The notes: generated by a model from the sequence alone, not told the origin. Shown: positions 1 through 10,382, counted from the stretch's first letter. The stretch is DNA of 64,000 bases from CAJQPP01 sp963793465 (GCA_963793465.1 CAWCAJ010000002.1:124001-188000), one strand, 5' to 3'. Numbers and translations are program-made.

Positions 1-2257
1 CCGTATCGCGAAGAATCTGTTGCTGTTCTTCACGCAGACGTTTCAATTGCTCTTCGATCTGCTCCCGCTCGTCCGGCGTTTCCGCTTCCTGCAACGCTGA
101 TTGCAGTTCCTTGATGCGTTGATTGAGGTCGTTTTGGCGGCGGGCCAACTCACGGAGGCGACTGAGCACCTGTCGATTCTCCCGTTCCTGACCGCTTTCC
201 TGTCGCTCACTGGCTGTCTTTTCCTGTTCGTACCGATTCTCATCATTTTCCAGTTGCAACTGCTGCATTTGTTGGCGTTGACGACTGCCACCCCCCCCGC
301 CACCACCACTTTGCGGTTGTTGACTCTGGGCCACTTCGGATTCCAGTGCCCGCAGTTTCAATAACGCCTGATCAGCCAATTGCGCGGACAACAGGGCGGG
401 GGACAATGGATCGGCGCTGGCGTTATCCAGCGCCTGCGTCAGATGGGCGATGGTCTCTGTTTGGTGCCTGCGGATTTCCTCGACAATGGGTTGCAGGGAA
501 TCATCCGGCAGCATTTGAGCGGCCTCGTCCAACATCGTGATGGCTGTCTGCTGGGATTCGGAAACGACGGCGACATCGGCTGCAAACTTCTCCGTCACGG
601 ATCCGAAGCTCTGCCGACGCCTGAGGTTCCAGATCGCATACACGATCTCGCGTTGCAGATCCGATAACTCCATACCTGGTTCTCCCTGGCCGCCACCCTG
701 GCCGCCACCGCCCGCCCCACCGGGTTGCTGCTGTCCCTGCCGGAAGATGGATTCGAAGTCCCGCACGCTCACCATATGGATGTCCCCCAGGGAACGACGC
801 GGTTGCCCATTGTCGGCCAGATCCTCCGCCCAAAAGTAGAAGGTCAACAACTGGTTCGGTTGGGCGTCCAAGTCTTCAAAAGCCAGAATGTGCTGGATTT
901 CACGCAGCTCGTTGGCCGGCAGATTCCCAACCAGTTCGATCTCCGTCTCAGGCTGGCCGACCATCGACCAGGTCAGGCCAGCCCGCTGCAAACCGATATC
1001 GTCGCGGAAAGTAGCCGTCAGCCCCAACTCCTCGACGGGTGATACCTCGGTGTCCGCAGCCGGCGACAACTGTTTTATTTCAGGAGCCTGATTGCCCAGC
1101 ATCTGAACTGTCAGCGTGGGAGGTGACTTGTTTTCCCTCGACTCGGCATCGATCAGCTTCAATGTATAGCGGCAAGATTCTTGAATGCTGATCTCTGCCA
1201 GGTAGCGTTGAGGATCTGCCGGGTCGGCCAGCAACGAAACCTCCTGACCGTCCTCCCCCAACAAGCGACCGGACTGAATGGGCTTGTTGAGCGTCAGCAG
1301 CCAGGTGACCTGAGTTCCCCGGACTCCCGATACGCGACGCACGTCCTGCACCCGTTTGCTCTCCTGCCGCGTGTATTCCGGGAACACCAACTGGGCATCT
1401 GCACGTTGCAAAGCCGGGTACTCAAACACGGAGATCCGGAAAGGTTGTGTTTCCTGGCCATCAAAACAAACAGCGTATTGCAGGGGCTCCTGAACCGCTG
1501 CGATCCGGGTACCAAACACGGGGTCGTCCAGCGACTTGTTCATGTCTTGCATGGTCGTCTGCTGGTCTTGATTCCAGAATTTCAGTTGAGCATTGCCCGG
1601 CAGATGGTCATTGGCGAATCGGGCCAGGACCATCAAGCTGGAAAACCGCTCAACCTCGACATCACCGGGCTCAATGCGAAAGTCCCCATGGGTCGGCGAG
1701 ACCACAGGGGTTCCCGGTTCCCCGGCAACGGCTGCCAGCGGGGCGGGCAGTGGGGTTAGCAAGTACCCCAAAACGGCAGTCAGGAAAGTCAGCAAGCCGG
1801 CCGCCGTCAGCACCGGCAAGACCCACAACTGCCATTGCGGCACGACCCGGGCCCAGGAATTCTGGTAACCATGATAAACCGCTTTCCGCACCACCTCCTG
1901 CTGCAAGTAGCCCAGTTTTCCATGGGCCACCGCGGGAACTTGTTCCACCGCCGTGATCAACGAGGCGTTCAGTTCGGGGAATCGTTGCTCGATGTCGTGG
2001 GCTGTCTTGGAAAAGTCCTCATCCAGCGGACTCCTCAACGCGAACCAGATGCCTCCCAATGTCGCCAGGAAGGTGAGCGCCGCCACGCTGGGCAAAGTCC
2101 ACACGGAATAAAACCAGTCTGCGGACTTCAGCCACCACAAAGACAGAACCAGCAGAGCCGCCAGTGTCCACAGGGTCGCCAGAGTCAAAAACAGGCGACG
2201 CAACTGAAACCGTCGCGCGACGGGAGACAACCGGTGATAGAGTGCGGAATCAATCAT
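1..2257 (-). CDS. Large membrane protein with Gln-rich coiled coil (DUF4175-like), truncated by window edge
   Basis: The ATG at 2257 overlaps the stop of the upstream vWA gene (ATGA), and the frame stays open to base 1, so at least 752 residues are visible and the C-terminus lies outside the window. Two hydrophobic segments lie near residues 27-45 and 57-78, and a third near 148-170. A long extracytoplasmic part with beta-sandwich-like sequence follows. Then come a Gly/Gln-rich linker (about 507-528), a helical stretch, a second Gln/Gly linker (about 645-665) and a strongly charged Gln/Glu/Arg coiled coil up to the edge. Large proteins of this layout are regular partners of MoxR/DUF58/BatA clusters in planctomycetes. 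The exact role is unknown, and a structural or envelope-stress role is inference. Assignment to the DUF4175 type is by layout only. Confidence 0.75.
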   Translation of the reverse strand, partial: MIDSALYHRLSPVARRFQLRRLFLTLATLWTLAALLVLSLWWLKSADWFYSVWTLPSVAALTFLATLGGIWFALRSPLDEDFSKTAHDIEQRFPELNASLITAVEQVPAVAHGKLGYLQQEVVRKAVYHGYQNSWARVVPQWQLWVLPVLTAAGLLTFLTAVLGYLLTPLPAPLAAVAGEPGTPVVSPTHGDFRIEPGDVEVERFSSLMVLARFANDHLPGNAQLKFWNQDQQTTMQDMNKSLDDPVFGTRIAAVQEPLQYAVCFDGQETQPFRISVFEYPALQRADAQLVFPEYTRQESKRVQDVRRVSGVRGTQVTWLLTLNKPIQSGRLLGEDGQEVSLLADPADPQRYLAEISIQESCRYTLKLIDAESRENKSPPTLTVQMLGNQAPEIKQLSPAADTEVSPVEELGLTATFRDDIGLQRAGLTWSMVGQPETEIELVGNLPANELREIQHILAFEDLDAQPNQLLTFYFWAEDLADNGQPRRSLGDIHMVSVRDFESIFRQGQQQPGGAGGGGQGGGQGEPGMELSDLQREIVYAIWNLRRRQSFGSVTEKFAADVAVVSESQQTAITMLDEAAQMLPDDSLQPIVEEIRRHQTETIAHLTQALDNASADPLSPALLSAQLADQALLKLRALESEVAQSQQPQSGGGGGGGSRQRQQMQQLQLENDENRYEQEKTASERQESGQERENRQVLSRLRELARRQNDLNQRIKELQSALQEAETPDEREQIEEQLKRLREEQQQILRDT

Positions 2258-4374
2258 GCTGCTGCCTCGCTTGGTGCAGGGGTTGCTTGGCGTTGGGCCG
2301 CCATGAGGGTTTCCAGAACCAATAAACAGAGGGCTGCCAATATCAACCATTTCCAAATCCGCTGACGGCTTTCCAACTGAGTATCCTTTAACTTCTGCAA
2401 CGACCCGGCCAGCTCGGCGCGGGACGGTTGGGCTCCGATCCGCACATCAAAGGACTCCAGGCTGGCAGAATCGACGGCTGCCGTCTGGCTTTCCTGGGGA
2501 TGCAGATTGACGGCCACCTGCCATTCCTGGTCGCCGCTGCGAAAACTGTAAATTCCGGGAATCGAAAACTCGTAGCCAGGCGGTTCCCCATCCGGAACCG
2601 TTGCGGATCCATCCGGACCCAACACACTCCATGCCTGCTCGGAAACTGGCAATGGCAGGGTGTCGCCAACCAGATAGGCATCCTGCACTTTCTCGGTCCG
2701 ATCGGACATGCCCAGCAGGCTGGTCATCAATGGCACAAACTTGGTGGACAGGGCGAGTTGGCTGTCGGTCGGTCGCCAGGTCGTGGACATGCCGATCGCC
2801 ATCCCCTGACCGATTCGGTGCTGCCAAATGGCGACGCTCTCGTCGTCAAACAGGGCCACGATCCGGTTAGCTGCCGTCGATTCTTCGACCACCGGATCTG
2901 CAACCGAATCCGCAACCGTCAGTGGCAAATGTTTCCAGAAGCGGATGTTGGTGAAATCGTTGAATCTGGGACTGGCCAGTGGCTGAAACAAGGGGTGACG
3001 AAAATCAATCGTGCCGAGCATCACGTATCCATCCCGTCCTGGAACGGGATCGTCGATCGGCGACACGCCGGGCAGGATCTGCCGCATCGAATCCAATGTC
3101 TCCTGATCGTCCACCAGGGCCAACAACAGTCCACCCGCTGCCACGTACGCTCGCAACCGCTCCGCCACCGCGGGAGCGACGGATTCGGCCACCACGACCA
3201 ATCGTGGCCGCCGCCCATCCTGCCAGGGGGTAACGTCCTGCGGGGAATAGGCGTCTACCTGCACGATCTGGTTAGGCGACTCGGGTACCACCCGTTGCAG
3301 GAAGTACAAAGGGGATTCCACATCGGCGGGATCGTCCTGGCCGAACCAGGCGATGGCAACCTGACGCTGCGACGTTTTCGTCACAAAAAACTGGTTATCA
3401 AAGGGACACGGGTCGTCCAATAACACCAGACGTTCCGCTGTCAACGTCCTGGGTTCAGGCACTCGCAACAATTGACTGGTACCTGGCGGGACATAAAAAC
3501 CGGTTTCGGTTTCGCGATCCCGTTGGCCCTGCGCATCTTCCCAGACGACCCGGAAGGACTCGATCAGGGAGTCCGGTTCATTGACCAGGCGGACGCGTCG
3601 CCCCCGATCCAGGTTGCTGGCTGCCGTGGCATCGGGCAACACGCGGACCGAGGCATTGCTGGCATCATCTGCGGCGACGGACCGAATTTTCACCCGCACA
3701 TCTTCCGGCCAGACGTAGGTTTGCAAATCGCCCAACTCGGCCCCTTGTTGCATGTCGCTGATCAACACAATCTGCAATCCCGTTTCCGCCCGGATGGTCT
3801 CGTCCACTTCCGAGACCATATCCGCCGCAGCGGCCAGGGCATTCCCCAGATCGGTGTGATACCAGGTGGGTCGCAGGCTGGCAAACTGGTCACGAATCAA
3901 CTGTTTGCGACTTTCCAGGTCCACGACACGATCCTGCGAAAAGCCCACCACCGTTCGCAGTTCACGATCGAACGTCATGAACGCGACATCGTCACCCGGC
4001 TGCAAATCCTGCAACGCTTTCTGCAGTGCATCACTGGCCTGTTGCCAGAGATCGCTGCGTCGCATACTGGCGCTGCGATCGACCAACAGCGCCACACGAT
4101 TTCCGGGTAAATCGTTGACAAAGATTTCTCCGCCGGTGCGAATGAAGGGTCGCATGAAGGCGGCCGCCAACAGCAACACGATCAGGGCCCGCATCAACAA
4201 CAGCAACCAGTGGTCGATGCGGCTTCGTCTGGAAATGCGGGGAGGTGATTCCCTGAGAAACATCAGGGAGCTGAACCGCTGCGAACCCTTAGGGGTCGGT
4301 CGAATCAGATGAAACAGAATTGGAAAGGCAATCGCCAGTCCGCCCAAGGCAAACAACCAGGCCAGAAAACTCAC
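2254..4374 (-). CDS. BatA-like membrane protein with von Willebrand factor A domain
   Basis: 706 residues from a GTG start that overlaps the DUF58 stop (GTGA), with a GGAGGT ribosome-binding site inside the end of that gene. The N-terminus is BatA-like: a first membrane helix (about 2-24), a basic stretch ending in a conserved LMFLRE-type segment, then a second helix (about 55-75). A vWA domain follows, with the MIDAS motif DRSAS near residue 100. The middle contains a region resembling class I glutamine amidotransferase-like folds seen in such proteins, and a final membrane helix lies near residues 675-692. In characterised relatives these proteins act with MoxR chaperones in metal-dependent complex assembly. 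The substrate is unknown. Translational coupling to both neighbours indicates one functional unit. Confidence 0.85.
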   Translation of the reverse strand: MSFLAWLFALGGLAIAFPILFHLIRPTPKGSQRFSSLMFLRESPPRISRRSRIDHWLLLLMRALIVLLLAAAFMRPFIRTGGEIFVNDLPGNRVALLVDRSASMRRSDLWQQASDALQKALQDLQPGDDVAFMTFDRELRTVVGFSQDRVVDLESRKQLIRDQFASLRPTWYHTDLGNALAAAADMVSEVDETIRAETGLQIVLISDMQQGAELGDLQTYVWPEDVRVKIRSVAADDASNASVRVLPDATAASNLDRGRRVRLVNEPDSLIESFRVVWEDAQGQRDRETETGFYVPPGTSQLLRVPEPRTLTAERLVLLDDPCPFDNQFFVTKTSQRQVAIAWFGQDDPADVESPLYFLQRVVPESPNQIVQVDAYSPQDVTPWQDGRRPRLVVVAESVAPAVAERLRAYVAAGGLLLALVDDQETLDSMRQILPGVSPIDDPVPGRDGYVMLGTIDFRHPLFQPLASPRFNDFTNIRFWKHLPLTVADSVADPVVEESTAANRIVALFDDESVAIWQHRIGQGMAIGMSTTWRPTDSQLALSTKFVPLMTSLLGMSDRTEKVQDAYLVGDTLPLPVSEQAWSVLGPDGSATVPDGEPPGYEFSIPGIYSFRSGDQEWQVAVNLHPQESQTAAVDSASLESFDVRIGAQPSRAELAGSLQKLKDTQLESRQRIWKWLILAALCLLVLETLMAAQRQATPAPSEAAA

Positions 4375-5372
4375 ACAGCACCTCCGGTAGCCGAACGACG
4401 ACGACTCAACTGCGGTTTTCCGCTACGCAAGCGTACGAATTCCAGCAGGGCTTCATCCAGCGGACGATCCGTGGTCAAGGTCAACAGGTCCACAGCCTGT
4501 TGCCGGCATAGCTCTTCCAGAGATTCTGCGTGGCGTTGAAAGTTTTTGCGATATGTCTTGCGGACCGCTTCGGGATCGACAAACAGTCGCCGACCGCTTT
4601 CCATGTCTTCAAACATCCTGGCATCCTGGAACGGGAATTCGACCTCCTGGGGATCCAGTACGCGGAATACGATCACTTCCTGACCCTGGGAACGCAGGTA
4701 GCTGAACTGGGTCTCCAGACCTTCCAGGGGGGTCAACAGATCGGAAGCCAATACGACCAGGCCCCGACGCCGCACCAGGTTTGTGATCTGCTGTAAAGGC
4801 GGCGCCAGTTCCGTACGACGACCCGAAGTGGCACGCTCCAGACCCAGCATCAACCGCCTCAGGTGGCCGGGCCGATATCTTGGCGGCAGGTATTCGCCAA
4901 TCGACTCATCAAAGGTCAACAGGCCCACGGCATCCCGCTGCATGGACAAAAAGCAGGCAACCGTTGCCAACGCCGTCCGCGCGTAGTCGGCTTTGCTGAA
5001 TCCCTGCGAACCAAACTCCATCGAGGCACTCAGGTCGGCGACCAGGTAGCAACGCAGATTGGTCTCATCCTCGAACCGTTTGATGTAGTAACGATCCTGG
5101 CGAGCAAACAGTTTCCAATCCACGTACCGCACGTCATCGCCGGGTGTGTATTGGCGGTAGTCGGTGAATTCAACCGAGAAACCGTGGTAGGGACTGCGGT
5201 GGATGCCGGTCAAGAAACCGTCCACCACCGCTCGCGCCCGCATCTCCAGGTTGCGAATTTTCATCAAGGCCTGCGGGTCAATCGACACTTGCGCAGGCCG
5301 CGTCACCTCGTTCGTCCCTGGCGGAGACAGACGTGAATCGGAAGACCGGAAAATTCGGGGGATCAGGGGCAT
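4371..5372 (-). CDS. DUF58 domain protein
   Basis: 333 residues, ATG start 3 bp after the MoxR stop. The central DUF58 signature is clear: the DWKLFARQD stretch near residue 105 followed by a degenerate vWA-like core containing DLSASMEFG. No membrane segment is visible, so it is probably cytoplasmic or peripherally membrane bound. DUF58 proteins almost always sit beside a MoxR AAA+ ATPase and vWA proteins and are thought to be adaptor partners. That pairing is seen here. Its stop overlaps the start of the next gene by 4 bp. Expression must be coupled with the cluster. The specific client is not known. Confidence 0.9.
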   Translation of the reverse strand: MPLIPRIFRSSDSRLSPPGTNEVTRPAQVSIDPQALMKIRNLEMRARAVVDGFLTGIHRSPYHGFSVEFTDYRQYTPGDDVRYVDWKLFARQDRYYIKRFEDETNLRCYLVADLSASMEFGSQGFSKADYARTALATVACFLSMQRDAVGLLTFDESIGEYLPPRYRPGHLRRLMLGLERATSGRRTELAPPLQQITNLVRRRGLVVLASDLLTPLEGLETQFSYLRSQGQEVIVFRVLDPQEVEFPFQDARMFEDMESGRRLFVDPEAVRKTYRKNFQRHAESLEELCRQQAVDLLTLTTDRPLDEALLEFVRLRSGKPQLSRRRSATGGAV

Positions 5373-5375
5373 GGG

Positions 5376-6383
5376 TCAAACTGCAGCAACCTGTTCGACG
5401 ATTTTGGAAATCACATCGTCGACCGAGATACCCTCGGCCTCGGCCCGATAGCTGGGCAGCACCCGATGACGCAGCACCGGGTGGGCCAAAGCCAGGATAT
5501 CTTCACGGGAAACATTGGGACGTCCGGAAATCACGGCCCGGGCTTTGGCACCCAGGATCAGATACTGACCGGCCCGGGTCCCGGCACCCCAACTGACCCA
5601 TTGGTCCACAAAATCCAATGAGCCGGGCCGTCGCGGACGACTGGCACTGGCCAACCGCACTGCATAACGCACCAGTTCTTCGGCCACCGGCACTCTCCGC
5701 ACCACGTCGTGAAACCGCATCACGTCCTCACCGTTGTAAAGTTTTTCGATCGACTGCGGTTTCATGGTCGTGGTTCGCTGCACCACCTCTACCTCATCGT
5801 CTTCCGGCAGGTAGTCGATATTGACGTTAAACATGAAGCGATCCAATTGAGCTTCGGGCAGCGGGTAGGTCCCTTCCATCTCAATCGGGTTCTGGGTGGC
5901 CAGCACAAAGAACGGCTCATCAAGCGGATACCGCGTTCCGGCCGCGGTCACCTGGTGTTCCTGCATGGCCTCCAGCAACGCGGCCTGGGTCTTGGGCGGT
6001 GTACGATTGATCTCGTCCGCCAGAATCACGTTCGCAAACACGGGCCCTTTGACAAATTGCAGATGGCGATGGCCATCCTTGGACTCTTCCAGGATCTCCG
6101 TTCCCGTGATATCCGCCGGCATCAGGTCGGGTGTGAATTGAATCCGTTGAAACTTGAGATCGAAGATTTCAGAGATCGACTGCACCAGCAGCGTTTTGGC
6201 CAAGCCGGGCGCCCCGGTGATCAGGCAATGACCTCCGGCGAACAGGCTGATCAGCAGCTGTTCAATCACCGCGTCCTGCCCCACAATCACGCGAGCCAAC
6301 TGTTCACGAATGCGGCTACGGCTTTCCCGCAGTTGGCTGACGGCTTGTTCTTCCAGTTCGTACTGTTCAAGGCTGCTGGACAC
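5376..6383 (-). CDS. MoxR-family AAA+ ATPase
   Basis: 335 residues, a normal length for MoxR. The start chosen is a GTG at 6383, which has GGAG seven bases upstream and removes an unconvincing 79-residue in-frame extension. The Walker A motif is GAPGLAKT, and Walker B is in the stretch VILADEINRTPPKTQ with the sensor-rich LLEAMQE following. The typical MoxR segment FFVLATQNPIEMEGTYPLP is present. Family members act as chaperone-like ATPases that mature or insert cofactors into partner complexes. Here the partners are likely the DUF58, BatA-like and DUF4159 proteins of the same cluster. A 107-bp gap upstream could hold a secondary promoter. None was recognised. Confidence 0.93.
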   Translation of the reverse strand: MSSSLEQYELEEQAVSQLRESRSRIREQLARVIVGQDAVIEQLLISLFAGGHCLITGAPGLAKTLLVQSISEIFDLKFQRIQFTPDLMPADITGTEILEESKDGHRHLQFVKGPVFANVILADEINRTPPKTQAALLEAMQEHQVTAAGTRYPLDEPFFVLATQNPIEMEGTYPLPEAQLDRFMFNVNIDYLPEDDEVEVVQRTTTMKPQSIEKLYNGEDVMRFHDVVRRVPVAEELVRYAVRLASASRPRRPGSLDFVDQWVSWGAGTRAGQYLILGAKARAVISGRPNVSREDILALAHPVLRHRVLPSYRAEAEGISVDDVISKIVEQVAAV

Positions 6384-6490
6384 GCAGTTTCTCCGGTTTG
6401 AGCTCAGGTGTTGATTGGAAAAAAAAACAATGGTTGCTGCGGACCAGCCGAGGATCGGACGTCGCGGATGGCTGCGGGTATCGCTGACCC

Positions 6491-7324
6491 TCAGTTCGAC
6501 AAGGCGTACATCACAAAGTTGATACCCAGAGGATAGGCAAATTTTTCCGAAAACAGATTGAAATACTCCATGCTCTGACCCTCCCGCTCCCAACCATCCC
6601 CCAGGTCGGTATTGTGGCAAATCATCACGACGATTCTGCCCTCATCATCTTCGATGGCCCGATAATTGGCATGCGGGGCATCCCAGCGATCCGATGTGTA
6701 ACCCATATTGAAATGCCCGATGCTGGGAATCTGCGGTTTCTCCTTGACCTGATACACGATATTGAAAATTTCGTGTTCCAGTGGCACGTCCACAATCTGC
6801 CGATCCGGGAACACGCGTTTCATCTCGTTTTCAAAAACCTGCCACTCCCTTTCCCCCCAGAAATCATCCACCATCACGAACCCACCCCGTTCGATGTACT
6901 GGCGAAAGCCCTGAATTTCGTCGATGGTCAATCGCATCAGACCCGGTTCGATCAGATACACAAAAGGAAAATCAAAAATTTTCGGTTCGTCAAACCGCAC
7001 CACTTGCGGAGTTGGATTGACCTGCAGGGATGTCAGCTCCTGCAAACGGAACGACAGGTTCAGGTCACTGTCGGGATAATCCACTGACCATTGCGGTTGG
7101 CCCCATTGTTGACCTGAAGAGGTGTACTGCACGCGTGCAAAGGTAAACACATCGTGCTGGAAGGCTTCATTTTTTGGCCACAATTCGCCGTTATAAATAA
7201 GTGGAGCTCGTCGCCGAGAACGTCGGTATCGACGCTGGTCGTCCCATTCCTGATAGGCGAATACGGATCCGCCCAAAAAAACGGCCACCGCCATCCACAC
7301 CAGCAGGGTCTTGAAACTCGACAT
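6491..7324 (-). CDS. DUF4159 domain protein, membrane anchored
   Basis: 277 residues. The ATG at 7324 follows the TAA of the upstream gene with no gap. An N-terminal hydrophobic segment (about 6-24, followed by basic residues) suggests a signal anchor. The rest matches the DUF4159 pattern: an FDEPKIFDFPFVYLIEPG-type strand, then GGFVMVDDFWG and an acidic loop, similar to the flavodoxin or ThuA-like fold seen in C-terminal parts of such proteins. In planctomycetes and Bacteroidetes, DUF4159 genes sit next to MoxR/DUF58/BatA genes, as here. Function is not established. The domain may bind a ligand in the periplasm. Confidence 0.85.
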   Translation of the reverse strand: MSSFKTLLVWMAVAVFLGGSVFAYQEWDDQRRYRRSRRRAPLIYNGELWPKNEAFQHDVFTFARVQYTSSGQQWGQPQWSVDYPDSDLNLSFRLQELTSLQVNPTPQVVRFDEPKIFDFPFVYLIEPGLMRLTIDEIQGFRQYIERGGFVMVDDFWGEREWQVFENEMKRVFPDRQIVDVPLEHEIFNIVYQVKEKPQIPSIGHFNMGYTSDRWDAPHANYRAIEDDEGRIVVMICHNTDLGDGWEREGQSMEYFNLFSEKFAYPLGINFVMYALSN

Positions 7325-10075
7325 TTAGGGGCCCTCTTTCTGTTTGTCGGTGGGTATTTCCCGGCCAGCATCCCCGTTTCCGGCAGCTTGCTTAGCGGTT
7401 GCCGCGGCATCCGGAGAGGCATCCGCCGACGCATCGGCCGCATCTGTGGATGGCTTTTCGCCGCTGAGACGCAACAGCAACTGATGGGCCGCCCGGTATC
7501 GCGGCGCTTCCTCCAGGCATTTCAAGACCTGGCGTTTTGCCAAACCGTCCTGGCCACATGCATGCAACGCCCGGGCATAGCGATAGTAGGCTTCGGCAGG
7601 ATCGAAGGGATCCATGAACGTCAGGGCCTGCAAAGAGCGGAGGGCGCCCGGAAAGTCGCCCCGTTGTTCGGCCGCCGCGGCGAACGCCCGGTGGGGTGCC
7701 GGCACCAGGGGGTTGATGGCCAACCACCGATGGGCCTGCTGACTGACTTCTTGCCAGTCCTGTTTCGCAGTGGCCAATTCCACCAACCGGGAATAGACAT
7801 CGATGGCGGCCGATTGCCGCTGGGCGGCTTCTTTCAGCAACGCATACTCTTGATCCTCGTCGCCCCGGGCGCGAGCAATGGCGGCTAACAGTTGATAGGG
7901 ATCATTGGCACCGCGATAATCCGGGAACACCGTGATGAATTGTTGCAGTAATTGCTCAGCGGCGTCCAACTTTCCCTGCTCGATCAACAGAGCTGCCTCA
8001 GCTCGCAGCCCAAACACGTTGTTCACGTGATTCGCATTCCAGGCCTGCCAGTCCTCGATCGACGCGCTGGCTGTCAACTCGGGCCGCGTCCAATCGGCAT
8101 CGACCGCCAGTTCCTCGGCACGTTTTCTGGCGTACACCGTGAACTCCCGATCCAGTAACTGGACATCACCCGCATATCGCCCCAGGGATTCATTGATGGG
8201 CATGCCGATATTCAAATCGTCGAGGATGCTCTGCAGGGTTTCCAGTCCGTAGGTTTCCACCAGATAATCCACAACCAGCGAGGACTGGTAGTAGGCGAAC
8301 TGCAATGCCTCACCCGATTCCGGTTTCACAAAGGCAGAGCTGAGTTGGCTGACCGGCGTCATCTGGTCTGCCAGGATCATTTCACGGTAAGCGGGTGTCA
8401 TGACCTGACCCCAGGAGCGGTCCTTTTGCCGTTCTTCATAAACAGAGATCCCTTCGCTCAACCAGCGTGGCATCTTGTTGCCGGTCTTCTGCAATGTCAC
8501 CACATGACAGAATTCGTGCCACAGAACCGACTGCCAATTGCTGCCGGTGCGGACCTGGCTGAGCGGACTGTTCATCGTGATAACGCGTCCAAAACAGACG
8601 CCCAAATAGCCCGCACCTCCCGGCAAGCCAAAAGTGCGAATGGCAAAATCCTGTTGCTTGGGAAAAATCTCCACAAAAATGGGGACTTCGACCCGAAAAC
8701 CATATTTGTCGCAAAGCTCGCTTTTGGCCTCCACCAACAAATCAAGGACCATCTCGCCGTAGATCCGCGCCTCTTCCGGTTCCATACGGACAATGAAACC
8801 CTCCCGCTCCAGTACCGAATAATTGGCGATCGTATTGCCCAGGGTGACCAGGTTATAGGCCACGACGTTGTATCGATCCTGCTGATAGACTTCATCCGCC
8901 AGCTTCCAGCCTTCTTCGTCATTCCCCAGTCTCAGCAGGTCGTTGGCCAACTGGATTTTGGCGGGCAGATACCCGCTGTCGTAAGTCAGCGCGCGGCGTT
9001 GCATGCGGGCACCCTCCGCAAACCGGTAGCGTTGCGACAACTTTTTCCCAATCAGGTAGTCGATTTCCGGGTTGCCTTCCCACACGGAAAAGGCCTGGCG
9101 ACGGGCCTCGGCTTCCATATCCGGGTCGTTCTGCAGATGGGCCACCACGCCGCGATAGGCCCATCCTTTCACATCACGCGGGTTGATGGCATGGATGCGT
9201 TCGATGAATTCCAGAGCCTCCTCATAGTTCTCCGAATTCAAACGGTCGTCGACCAGGTAATGCAATCCGGGAAGGAATCGCGGATTGAGTTCCATGGCGC
9301 GGCCGATGGCCGCGTTGCTTTTTTCAAAATCACTGGGTCGCCACGCCTCGGCCAAACCCAGGTAACCCGCCGGATTGTTGGGCTGCAACTCGGTGGCCTG
9401 CTGGTAGTTTTCAGCCGCCAGGGCGTAATCGTGTTTCATCAGCCCCAGATCGCCGATGGCCAGAAAAGCCACTGCCTGGTCGGGTGACTTTAAGGTGGCC
9501 GGTGTGAAGAAGTCTTTCAGCACATCCTTGGCGTCATCACGCATTAGCAGCCGATAACGACCCTGCGTGACCTGGTTCCAGCTGTCCCGGTACCGCCAAC
9601 GCCGATATTGCACCAATTCGTCCAGTTCCACCAGCGACTCTCTGGCCCGCTGGATACTGTTATTGTGCTTCCAAACCTCGTATCCGGCCAATCGCAGCTG
9701 GATGCTGTTGGGGTTGGCTTCCAGTCCGGCCTGCAAGGCTGCCAACGCGGCGGGATACTCACCACGGGTCAGCAGACAATCCAGTCGCAAAAGGTACCAA
9801 CGCTCGGCATCGTCCCCCTGGGATAGGGCCAGATCCACCTCGTCCAGGCATTTTTCGTAATCGCCACTGAAAAACAGCAGCTCGGCCTTCTCAAATTCAT
9901 TCGCCTGACCGCCGGCGCAGAGCAGGGACGCAGTTAGCAGAGCGGAAATGCTAACGGCAAACACTCGCAGCAAGCGGCGAAATGAAAATGCGATACCAAC
10001 CTCCCCGTGAAAATTCCCGGCAACCCCCTGCGGCAGAGGCCTGCACAATTTTATTAAACGTTGCCTTGCTCGCAT
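7325..10075 (-). CDS. Secreted TPR protein with gluzincin-type metallopeptidase domain
   Basis: 916 residues from the ATG at 10075. A longer frame reaches 10150, but the later ATG has a weak AGG signal and sits nearer the hydrophobic signal segment, which is still about 35 residues in; the start is therefore uncertain. After the signal region come numerous tetratricopeptide-type helical pairs (about residues 60-430). Near residue 520 there is a zinc-peptidase motif HEFCH followed about 18 residues later by SEGIS, the HExxH...E arrangement of peptidase MA/M1-like enzymes. More TPR-type repeats and an Ala/Asp-rich tail end the protein. It heads the DUF4159/MoxR cluster and is directly abutted by the next gene. 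The combination suggests an envelope scaffold with proteolytic activity. The substrate is unknown. Confidence 0.8.
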   Translation of the reverse strand: MRARQRLIKLCRPLPQGVAGNFHGEVGIAFSFRRLLRVFAVSISALLTASLLCAGGQANEFEKAELLFFSGDYEKCLDEVDLALSQGDDAERWYLLRLDCLLTRGEYPAALAALQAGLEANPNSIQLRLAGYEVWKHNNSIQRARESLVELDELVQYRRWRYRDSWNQVTQGRYRLLMRDDAKDVLKDFFTPATLKSPDQAVAFLAIGDLGLMKHDYALAAENYQQATELQPNNPAGYLGLAEAWRPSDFEKSNAAIGRAMELNPRFLPGLHYLVDDRLNSENYEEALEFIERIHAINPRDVKGWAYRGVVAHLQNDPDMEAEARRQAFSVWEGNPEIDYLIGKKLSQRYRFAEGARMQRRALTYDSGYLPAKIQLANDLLRLGNDEEGWKLADEVYQQDRYNVVAYNLVTLGNTIANYSVLEREGFIVRMEPEEARIYGEMVLDLLVEAKSELCDKYGFRVEVPIFVEIFPKQQDFAIRTFGLPGGAGYLGVCFGRVITMNSPLSQVRTGSNWQSVLWHEFCHVVTLQKTGNKMPRWLSEGISVYEERQKDRSWGQVMTPAYREMILADQMTPVSQLSSAFVKPESGEALQFAYYQSSLVVDYLVETYGLETLQSILDDLNIGMPINESLGRYAGDVQLLDREFTVYARKRAEELAVDADWTRPELTASASIEDWQAWNANHVNNVFGLRAEAALLIEQGKLDAAEQLLQQFITVFPDYRGANDPYQLLAAIARARGDEDQEYALLKEAAQRQSAAIDVYSRLVELATAKQDWQEVSQQAHRWLAINPLVPAPHRAFAAAAEQRGDFPGALRSLQALTFMDPFDPAEAYYRYARALHACGQDGLAKRQVLKCLEEAPRYRAAHQLLLRLSGEKPSTDAADASADASPDAAATAKQAAGNGDAGREIPTDKQKEGP

Positions 10076-10382
10076 AGTTTCGGACCTGCAAAAGGCTAAA
10101 ATGCTGACATTCGGACGCGTTTGTGGACGCGTTTTGTTTTTGTCGGGCATGAATTCGCGATTTGCTGCGACAAAACCGCAGGCAGCTGCAACCGATCCTC
10201 ACAGCTCACACAAAATGGGACGGGTAGACTGCTGACCGTTTGTGGGACAATGTGGGACAAAACACCGAGCGACAAAACACCGACACCCACAAAACGGACG
10301 CCACTAACAGAACAACTGTCCAGCGAACACCTGACCCGCCTCGACTTTCCAAGAACCGGGAACCTTCCCCATCGATCACCCC
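10076..10382. other. Divergent intergenic region with short tandem repeats
   Basis: This 307-bp region separates the minus-strand TPR/peptidase gene from the plus-strand rRNA methyltransferase gene, so promoters for both should lie here. No convincing -35/-10 pair was found. It contains a 10-bp tandem repeat TGTGGGACAA (10241-10250 and 10251-10260) overlapping a 13-bp repeat GACAAAACACCGA (10256-10268 and 10271-10283). Confidence 0.6.

Noticed and set aside
8345..9487. 380-codon plus-strand open frame inside the TPR/peptidase gene
   Set aside because: Antisense of TPR repeats and the HEFCH motif; no start signal.
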